The translations under genes were made by a program, and so were the position numbers. DNA of 6,162 nucleotides from an uncultured Anaerolineaceae bacterium (GTDB taxonomy: Bacteria > Chloroflexota > Anaerolineae > Anaerolineales > Anaerolineaceae). The stretch covers positions 1 to 6,162 of the forward strand of contig CALIHP010000041.1 of the NCBI GenBank assembly GCA_938020565.1, written 5' to 3'. How positions within the stretch are numbered: position 1 is the stretch's first letter; each line of letters opens with the position of its first letter. Shown here in pieces: positions 5,549 to 6,162 of the stretch. The notes under the pieces were generated by a model. It worked only from the letters and a program-made list of their open reading frames with translations, made no database searches and was not told the origin of the DNA.

Positions 5549-5627
5549 TATGGATGGGGAGGCTTTTACGAAAGGTGTATAGGAGGACGTTAAATCGATC
5601 TGAAAGCATAGGAACGGAGGCTGAAGC

Positions 5628-6162
5628 TTGCGAACGACGATTAAGGATATAGCTCAGGAGACCGGACTGTCGATTACAACGGTTTCACTGATTCTGAACG
5701 GAAAGGGAAAAAAATTTCCGCCGGATACGAAGGATCTGGTTTTGGCCGCGGCGAAAAAGCTGAATTATCGTCCGAATCAATTAGCGGTCGGCCTGCTGAA
5801 AAAGCATACGCGGACGTTAGGGCTTATTATTCCGGATATCAGCAATGTTTTTTTCTCAGAATTCGCCAAAGGAGTTGAGGATCGGGGAAGAGAGGAACAA
5901 TACAGCATTATATTATGCAATTCGGATGACCGATTTTATCAGGAGCAGCAAAGCATCAATATTCTGGCCGACCGGGGTGTGGACGGGATTATTATCATAC
6001 TATCGTCCGAAAGTTTTGGCTCTAAGAATGAAGAATGTCTGGCTGCGCTGCGGGCGACCGGGAAGCCGGTCATTCTGGCAGACTGTTTTAATGAGGTCGT
6101 CGATTTCAGCACGATGGAGATAGATAATCGGAAAGGCTCGGCTCTGGCAGTTGAACATCTGG
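5628..6162 (+). CDS. LacI-family transcriptional regulator, N-terminal part, TTG start
   Basis: This is a sugar-responsive DNA-binding repressor; 178 complete codons are visible before the window ends, about half of a normal member. Residues 4-25 (TIKDIAQETGLSITTVSLILNG) are the LacI helix-turn-helix. YRPNQLAVGLL (47-57) is the hinge helix with the leucine that normally inserts at the operator centre. RTLGLIIPDISNVFF (62-76) opens the periplasmic-binding-protein-like effector domain, which continues with DRGVDGIIII (115-124) and GKPVILAD (145-152). The start is TTG, chosen because GGAGG (5616-5620) lies 7 bases upstream and the HTH begins four codons later; no ATG or GTG alternative exists nearby. 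The arginine usual after TVS in the recognition helix is leucine (L21), so its operator may differ from the family consensus. It is the likely regulator of the operator at 4531-4546. Confidence 0.92.
   Translation, partial: MRTTIKDIAQETGLSITTVSLILNGKGKKFPPDTKDLVLAAAKKLNYRPNQLAVGLLKKHTRTLGLIIPDISNVFFSEFAKGVEDRGREEQYSIILCNSDDRFYQEQQSINILADRGVDGIIIILSSESFGSKNEECLAALRATGKPVILADCFNEVVDFSTMEIDNRKGSALAVEHL

Noticed and set aside
5550..5586. Ten-codon ATG frame followed by an AGGAGG site (5581-5586) before the regulator
   Set aside because: The mini-frame has no ribosome-binding site, and no start codon follows AGGAGG at usable distance; the regulator uses its own GGAGG at 5616.

Overview
The window is a stretch of carbohydrate-utilisation genes from a bacterium of moderate-to-high GC content. 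It has strong Shine-Dalgarno sites, several rho-independent terminators and a TTG-started regulator. A CUT1 sugar ABC transporter, a YesL/DUF624 membrane protein, a renin-binding-protein-type epimerase and a LacI regulator together suggest a fermentative Gram-positive or Chloroflexota-like organism. The taxon cannot be fixed from this sequence.

Layout. Positions 1-164 hold the last 53 codons of an extracellular sugar-binding protein. A hairpin with a T-run (192-227) separates it from two inner-membrane permeases (307-1218 and 1231-2058), giving the usual binding protein-permease-permease order. No ATPase gene is present. A convergent yesL-like gene follows on the minus strand (2113-2808). It shares a 72-bp divergent intergenic region with an N-acylglucosamine 2-epimerase family gene (2881-4137). 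That pairing hints that the transported substrate is an N-acetylated amino sugar or sialic acid, but this is inference.

The stretch 4138-4727 has no intact gene, yet it is not empty. Read in the right frames it holds the two ends of an ASCH-domain gene with its middle missing and a frame change (4147-4381), then a strong terminator (4443-4472). Next come a near-consensus extended -10 promoter with a 16-bp palindromic operator over the predicted transcription start (4494-4546), an orphan ribosome-binding site (4569-4575), and the C-terminal tail of an M20-type metallopeptidase (4592-4735). The tail's stop codon overlaps the start of the next gene, as in a translationally coupled operon whose first gene has lost its body.

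That next gene (4728-5471) encodes a COG5426/STM3548-like protein with a class I glutamine amidotransferase-like fold and no obvious nucleophile cysteine. A strong terminator (5501-5545) closes it. A LacI-family regulator starts at a TTG at 5628 and runs off the window end. It is the natural candidate to bind the operator at 4531-4546. The main novelty is therefore a small LacI-controlled locus of unknown substrate, rebuilt by deletion. I see no CRISPR array, tRNA, rRNA or intact mobile element.
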